From the NCBI GenBank assembly GCA_047517345.1, contig JAKZTB010000180.1, positions 1 to 35,440 on the forward strand: a stretch of 35,440 nucleotides of DNA. The letters run 5' to 3'. A program made the position numbers and the translations under genes. The notes under the pieces were generated by a model. That model saw only the letters and a list, made by a program, of their open reading frames with translations, did not search any database and was not told the origin of the DNA. Source of the stretch: GCA-2717185 sp047517345. GTDB lineage: Bacteria; Pseudomonadota; Alphaproteobacteria; UBA8366; GCA-2717185. Numbering within the stretch: position 1 is the stretch's first letter; each line of letters starts with the position of its first letter. This document shows, in pieces, positions 31,919 to 35,440 of the stretch.

Positions 31919-32530
31919 ATGTATCTGCCCAAGGATTTTGCCGTCGAGGATCGAGAATCGCTTTACGGTCTCATCCGCGAGAACAGTTTCGGTCTGCTGA
32001 TCGGCCAGGTGGAGGGCCAGCCCTTCGCCTCACACCTGCCCTTCATGCTCGACGGCGATGTGATTGTGGGCCACATGGCGCGCGCCAACCCGCACTGGCA
32101 GGGTTTCGCCGATGACGGAGAGGCCCTGTGCGTGTTCCAGGGTCCGCACGCCTATGTGTCGCCGTCCTGGTATACGGTCGAGAACGCGGTGCCGACCTGG
32201 AACTATGCCGCCGTGCATGTCTACGGCACGCCGGAGATCGTCGACGATCCGCAGGCGGCCTATACCGACCAGGAAAATCTCGTGGCGACGAACGAGTCGG
32301 GTTTCGCCGAACCCTGGCGCCTGGCGGACCGGGACCGGGAATTCGTCGACGGCATGATCCGTGCGATCGTCAATTTCCGCATCCCGATCGCGCGGATCGA
32401 AGGTAAATTCAAACTGAGTCAGAACCGGCCCGAAGCGGACCGAGAAAACGTCATCATGACACTCCGCGACAGCGGCGATGCCGGCGCGGAAGCCTGTGGC
32501 GCGTTGATGGCGGCGCGCCGCAATCGTTGA
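31919..32530 (+). CDS. PaiB-type FMN-binding protein
   Basis: The 203-residue protein matches the FMN-binding negative transcriptional regulator family (PaiB-like), with a split-barrel flavin-binding fold. Typical segments are MYLPKDFAVEDRESL, SFGLLIGQVEGQPFASHLPF, GHMARANPHW, FQGPHAYVSPSWYTVENAVP and TWNYAAVHVYG. A KFKLSQNR segment near the C-terminus is also characteristic. In Bacillus PaiB affects sporulation and degradative enzymes, but most homologues are uncharacterised and may be flavoenzymes. It stands alone after the sdh terminator, with AGAAGG upstream, and converges on the sulfotransferase gene with six bases between. Confidence 0.9.
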   Translation: MYLPKDFAVEDRESLYGLIRENSFGLLIGQVEGQPFASHLPFMLDGDVIVGHMARANPHWQGFADDGEALCVFQGPHAYVSPSWYTVENAVPTWNYAAVHVYGTPEIVDDPQAAYTDQENLVATNESGFAEPWRLADRDREFVDGMIRAIVNFRIPIARIEGKFKLSQNRPEADRENVIMTLRDSGDAGAEACGALMAARRNR

Positions 32531-32536
32531 CGCGGT

Positions 32537-33424
32537 TCAGCGGCCGGCGTCGCCGTTCTGCAGCCAGGCGGCATCGGGTTTGGGCAGGAAGTCCCCCAGG
32601 CAGGAATCGTAGACGGCCAGATCTTCCGCGCTCAAGACGTCGCGCCATTGATTGTTCGAACCCTTGTTGAAGAAGCGGCTCTCATCCTTCCAGCGGTTCT
32701 GACCGGCGGCCGGCACGAACTGGCTCGCCTTTTGTTTCATGCTTTCGAAGCCGGCGGCCTCGACAAGCGCGTCGATCGTCTCTTCGGATACCTCGATATC
32801 GAGGAACGCAGCGCATCGCAGAATTTCGCCGCGCAAATTCCGGCTCATATCGGAATAGTGCATCAGATGCACGTTTGGAAGGTGCTCGAATTGTCGGGAA
32901 GTCTTGAAGTGGTGGACGATGTTGATAAGCGAGAAATTATCCCGGTCGCCTTCGACATACGGGCGTTCGGCCCATACCCGGAATCCTTCCCCGATATTAT
33001 CCGTCGCGCGATGGGCATTTCTGCCGTTCACCTCGTTTGTTGCGTGATTGCGCATCGAGAAGTGTGCATCGCGCGGGTCGCGAAAAACTGCGAGATATTG
33101 GCATTGCGGGAAATAAGGGATGCCGTCGAGCGGCGTATGGGTCTTGATGAACCGCTTATGGGTCTGCGCCGCCAGCATCGCGTTCATGTCTTCAAGCGGA
33201 TAGATATTGGCATCGAACCAGGGCGAGATGACCGCGGGATTTACAGCCAAATCGGGACGTTCGAAGATCAACAGGGCGCAAATCGCCTGCGTCCAGGTCG
33301 TGCCGCATTTCGGCGGCGTGCAAATGACGATGTCGCCGTCGCGCGGCGCGTAATGCGCCCATCGCGAAGATTCGATCATCGCCGAATCGTAAAATACGGT
33401 GCGTTGGGGAAGCCCGGGGCTCAT
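32537..33424 (-). CDS. PAPS-dependent sulfotransferase
   Basis: This 295-residue protein belongs to the sulfotransferase 1 family. The 5'-phosphosulfate loop is TPPKCGTTWTQ (about residues 36-46). KTHTPLDG (94-101) holds the probable catalytic His. The 3'-phosphate site is VFRDPRDAHFSMRNH (113-127). FFNKGSNNQWRDVLS corresponds to the conserved KG-xxW motif. It transfers sulfate from PAPS to a hydroxyl or amine; the acceptor is unknown. It follows the SDR gene by 22 bases in the same direction, so the two probably form one operon. Confidence 0.9.
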   Translation of the reverse strand: MSPGLPQRTVFYDSAMIESSRWAHYAPRDGDIVICTPPKCGTTWTQAICALLIFERPDLAVNPAVISPWFDANIYPLEDMNAMLAAQTHKRFIKTHTPLDGIPYFPQCQYLAVFRDPRDAHFSMRNHATNEVNGRNAHRATDNIGEGFRVWAERPYVEGDRDNFSLINIVHHFKTSRQFEHLPNVHLMHYSDMSRNLRGEILRCAAFLDIEVSEETIDALVEAAGFESMKQKASQFVPAAGQNRWKDESRFFNKGSNNQWRDVLSAEDLAVYDSCLGDFLPKPDAAWLQNGDAGR

Positions 33425-33446
33425 CGTTCCGCTTTTCGGTTGATCG

Positions 33447-34280
33447 TTATGCGCCTTCGACGCTTTGGAGCCAATCGCCCACGGCCTCCGGCGTCAATTC
33501 GCTGTTTTCCAGAACAAGCTCGTCCGACTCTTTCACGTTCATCGTCGAGAACCGCCCGTTCGCCGCATGCAGAATGATCCCGGATATCGTGCAGTTCCGG
33601 GACGCCAGGAAGACAACGCCAGGTGCGGCCTGCTCCGGCGTGAAGGTGCCGCTTTCGACCGAGCGCCGCAACATGCGCGTGGCGGCGACCGGCGAAATCG
33701 CATTGACCAGGATCCCGCTTGCCGCGCCTTCCACCGCCAGCGCGTTCATCAGCCCGACCTGCGCCATCTTGCCGATATTGTAGGTGCTGAGCCGCGGTAT
33801 CGCGCCGTCGAGCCGCAGGGCGCGGCCGGACGTGGTCAGCACGATCCGCCCGTAGCCCTGCTCACGCATGTGCGGCATCGCCGCCTGCGCCAGCCAGAAC
33901 GGCGCATTGACGTGGACGTCGGTCATGCGCCAGTAGTGTTCTTCGTCAATGTCTTCGATCGCCTCGAAGATCACCAAGCCGGCATTGTGGATCAGAATAT
34001 CGATGCGGCCGAACATTTCGACGGTCCGTTCGACAAGCGCATGGCCGGACTCCCGGCTGCCGAGCAGCTCGTAGGTTGCAGCCGCGGCGCCCCCCATCTT
34101 GATGATACGGAACGCGACTTCGTCCGCCGCCGAATGGTCGCCGCCGCCGCCTTTTTCGTCGACGCCGGCGTCGTGGACCATCACTTTCGCGCCGCGTCCG
34201 GCGAGCAGGCGGGCGTAGGCGGCGCCCAACCCGCGGCCGGCGCCCGTGATCAGCGCAACCTGGCCATCGAAATCGATCAT
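33447..34280 (-). CDS. short-chain dehydrogenase/reductase
   Basis: The 277-residue Rossmann-fold oxidoreductase has TGAGRGLG (12-19) for NAD(P), HNAG (98-101), and the catalytic Ser151, Tyr167 and Lys171 (YNIGK). The segment VMVHDAGVDEKGGGGDHSAADE resembles hydroxyacyl-CoA or 17-beta-HSD4-type SDRs. The ATG at 34280 (MIDFDGQVAL) was preferred to an upstream in-frame ATG at 34379. It is divergent from the phytanoyl-CoA-dioxygenase-like gene across 64 bases and is followed by the sulfotransferase. Its substrate is unknown. Confidence 0.92.
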   Translation of the reverse strand: MIDFDGQVALITGAGRGLGAAYARLLAGRGAKVMVHDAGVDEKGGGGDHSAADEVAFRIIKMGGAAAATYELLGSRESGHALVERTVEMFGRIDILIHNAGLVIFEAIEDIDEEHYWRMTDVHVNAPFWLAQAAMPHMREQGYGRIVLTTSGRALRLDGAIPRLSTYNIGKMAQVGLMNALAVEGAASGILVNAISPVAATRMLRRSVESGTFTPEQAAPGVVFLASRNCTISGIILHAANGRFSTMNVKESDELVLENSELTPEAVGDWLQSVEGA

Positions 34281-34301
34281 CTTGCGTTTGCCCGCAACTG
34301 T

Positions 34302-34326
34302 TTGACTTGCGCTATAGTGGCGCAAG
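34302..34326. promoter_or_regulatory. inverted-repeat operator candidate in the divergent promoter
   Basis: CTTGCGC (34306-34312) and GCGCAAG (34320-34326) flank TATAGTG, and TTGACT (34302-34307) overlaps the left arm. It lies between the divergent SDR and dioxygenase starts. The arrangement suits a regulator controlling both genes. No clear -10 box at standard spacing from TTGACT was found. Confidence 0.45.
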
Positions 34327-34344
34327 ATTGAGATGGAGGCCACC

Positions 34345-35139
34345 ATGCGGCTGACGAAAGACCAGTTGGAACAGTTCAATGGCGAAGGCTATCTGTTCCT
34401 GACGGACGTGTTTACGGCGCCGGAAGTGGCCACGCTGAACCGCGAGGCGCATCGCGTCTTCGCGATGGACCGCAAGGAAGTCGTGCGCGAAAAGGACGGC
34501 AAGACGGCGCGCACCGCCTTTGCCGCGCAGGACTATAACGAGGGGTTTCGCCGCCTCGGCCGCCACCCGCGATTGCTCGAGCCGGTCAAGCAGATCCTCG
34601 ACGGCGACGTCTACATGCACCAGTTCAAAGTCAACGCGAAGGCCGCCTTCAACGGCGATGTCTGGCAATGGCACCAGGACTACGGCACCTGGTCGCGCGA
34701 CGATTTGATGCCGGAAGCACGGGCGATGAATATCGCGGTGTTCCTCGAGGACGTGACCGAATTCAATGGCGCGCTGATGTTCATCCCGCGCAGCCACAAG
34801 GGCGGCGTGATCGACGCCGGCCACGACGTGCAGACGACGAGCTACCCGCTCTGGACGATCGACGACGAAACGATCGCCCGCCTGGTCGAAGAAGGCGGGA
34901 TTATCGCGCCCAAGGGCATGGCCGGGTCGATGGTCATGTTCCACGCCAATCTGGTGCATGGCAGCCCGTCCAACATGTCGCCCTTCGACCGGACGATCGT
35001 CTATCTCAGCCTGTGCCACGTCGATAACCACATCCGGCGTTTCAAGCGCCCGGAATGGGTGGCGCAACGCGATTTCACGCCGCTTGAAAGCCTCGACGAC
35101 GATTGCCTGCTAACCCTGGAAAACGCCGCCGCCGAATAG
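34345..35139 (+). CDS. phytanoyl-CoA dioxygenase (PhyH)-family protein
   Basis: This 264-residue Fe(II)/2-oxoglutarate oxygenase has the metal-binding His110 and Asp112 (WQWHQDYG) and His205 (NLVHGSPSN). Arg216 is the probable 2-oxoglutarate contact (FDRTIVYLS). ALMFIPRSHKGG is typical of PhyH/ectoine-hydroxylase-type enzymes. ATG 34345 was chosen because GGAGG (34335-34339) lies five bases upstream; ATG 34333 would add four residues. The substrate is unknown; neighbours (SDR, sulfotransferase) suggest a tailoring or catabolic role. The stop codon TAG (35137-35139) is the first three bases of a palindromic repeat. Confidence 0.9.
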   Translation: MRLTKDQLEQFNGEGYLFLTDVFTAPEVATLNREAHRVFAMDRKEVVREKDGKTARTAFAAQDYNEGFRRLGRHPRLLEPVKQILDGDVYMHQFKVNAKAAFNGDVWQWHQDYGTWSRDDLMPEARAMNIAVFLEDVTEFNGALMFIPRSHKGGVIDAGHDVQTTSYPLWTIDDETIARLVEEGGIIAPKGMAGSMVMFHANLVHGSPSNMSPFDRTIVYLSLCHVDNHIRRFKRPEWVAQRDFTPLESLDDDCLLTLENAAAE

Positions 35140-35202
35140 AGCAAATCAGGATTGATGGGAATCGCCTTTGGCGATTGTCATTGGTCCTGTTTCTTTGCTC
35201 TA
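35137..35202 (+). repeat. 66-bp palindromic AGAGCA repeat, copy 2
   Basis: It matches copy 12107-12172 in length, both ends (TAGAGCAAATC and TTTCTTTGCTCTA) and the central ATCGCCTTTGGCGAT. One differing arm position is compensated in the opposite arm. Its first three bases are the stop codon of the PhyH-like gene. The IS4-type element begins within about ten bases of its right end. Confidence 0.85.
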
Positions 35203-35218
35203 CCTCACTAGTGTCCGG

Positions 35219-35440
35219 TTAAAAATCGAATAAATTCAATTGGTTGGTTATTTGCGAAGCGTTGCATCTGTTTTCGTCTCCCGCAAGTGTTTGATGTAAG
35301 GGCATTTTCTCGAAGAGGGTCACCGAGAGGGTCTGTAACAAAGTGTAGAGCGAGGCGTCCAGGTCGAGGCGCTTCTTGACGATGGCGACGAGGACGTAGA
35401 CCGAGACGGCAATCCAGATCTGCGTCTTCACCGCGTTCTC
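35219..35440 (-). CDS. IS4-family transposase, C-terminal part
   Basis: The frame is open to the right edge, so only the last 73 residues are visible: ENAVKTQIWIAVSVYVLVAI then KKRLDLDASLYTLLQTLSV and a C-terminal NLFDF. This is the characteristic C-terminus of IS4-family DDE transposases. The stop is at 35219-35221, and the element end probably lies near TAGTGTCCGGTTAAA at about 35209-35223. The element sits directly beside a palindromic repeat. Confidence 0.85.
   Translation of the reverse strand, partial: ENAVKTQIWIAVSVYVLVAIVKKRLDLDASLYTLLQTLSVTLFEKMPLHQTLAGDENRCNASQITNQLNLFDF

Overview
The window looks like chromosome of a high-GC alphaproteobacterium, probably Rhodospirillales-like. 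The signs are the ffh-rpsP-rimM-trmD-rplS ribosome/SRP operon followed by leucine genes, sdhCDAB order, many ATGA/GTGA start-stop overlaps, GTG starts and small AGAGCA-type palindromic repeats. No rRNA, tRNA or CRISPR array was seen. This taxonomic call is from gene content and style only.

Layout. 1-745: the C-terminal end of a DUF4338/DruA-like protein, then an unrecognised reading frame that has probably lost its 5' part. 755-3740 (minus): dapF-mtaB-ftsY, each overlapping the next by four bases. 3814-4785 (minus): a metal-dependent hydrolase/decarboxylase of the gamma-resorcylate decarboxylase type, divergent from a six-gene plus-strand operon (4880-12109). That operon holds the three subunits of a molybdenum hydroxylase, a cupin, an M24 (creatinase/prolidase-fold) protein with an altered metal ligand, and a CocE/NonD esterase. 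Together these resemble a catabolic pathway for an unidentified aromatic or N-containing compound. 12227-13825 (minus): a SulP transporter. 14115-14267: a 50-residue cysteine-rich protein. 14583-18411: ffh, rpsP (with a very long Ala/Glu/Pro tail), rimM, trmD, rplS. 18623-23242: leuC, leuD, a second divergent leuC, leuB. Two small exported proteins, asd and a TPR-glycosyltransferase follow. pdxY is on the minus strand at 26256-27089.

27099-28434 is about 1.3 kb without a convincing protein gene. It holds two palindromic repeats, a strong minus-strand terminator, a 16-bp tandem repeat and a small cluster of DnaA-box-like sites. sdhCDAB (28435-31839) ends at an intrinsic terminator. It is followed by a PaiB-type FMN-binding protein, a minus-strand SDR-sulfotransferase pair, a divergent phytanoyl-CoA-dioxygenase-like gene, and the end of an IS4-type transposase at the right edge.

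Points most worth a second look: a family of AGAGCA palindromes whose terminal TAG is the actual stop codon of three separate genes; the molybdenum-hydroxylase operon; the second LeuC with changed substrate-pocket motifs; the 120-bp tandem duplication in the S16 tail; and the structured 27.1-28.4 kb intergenic region.
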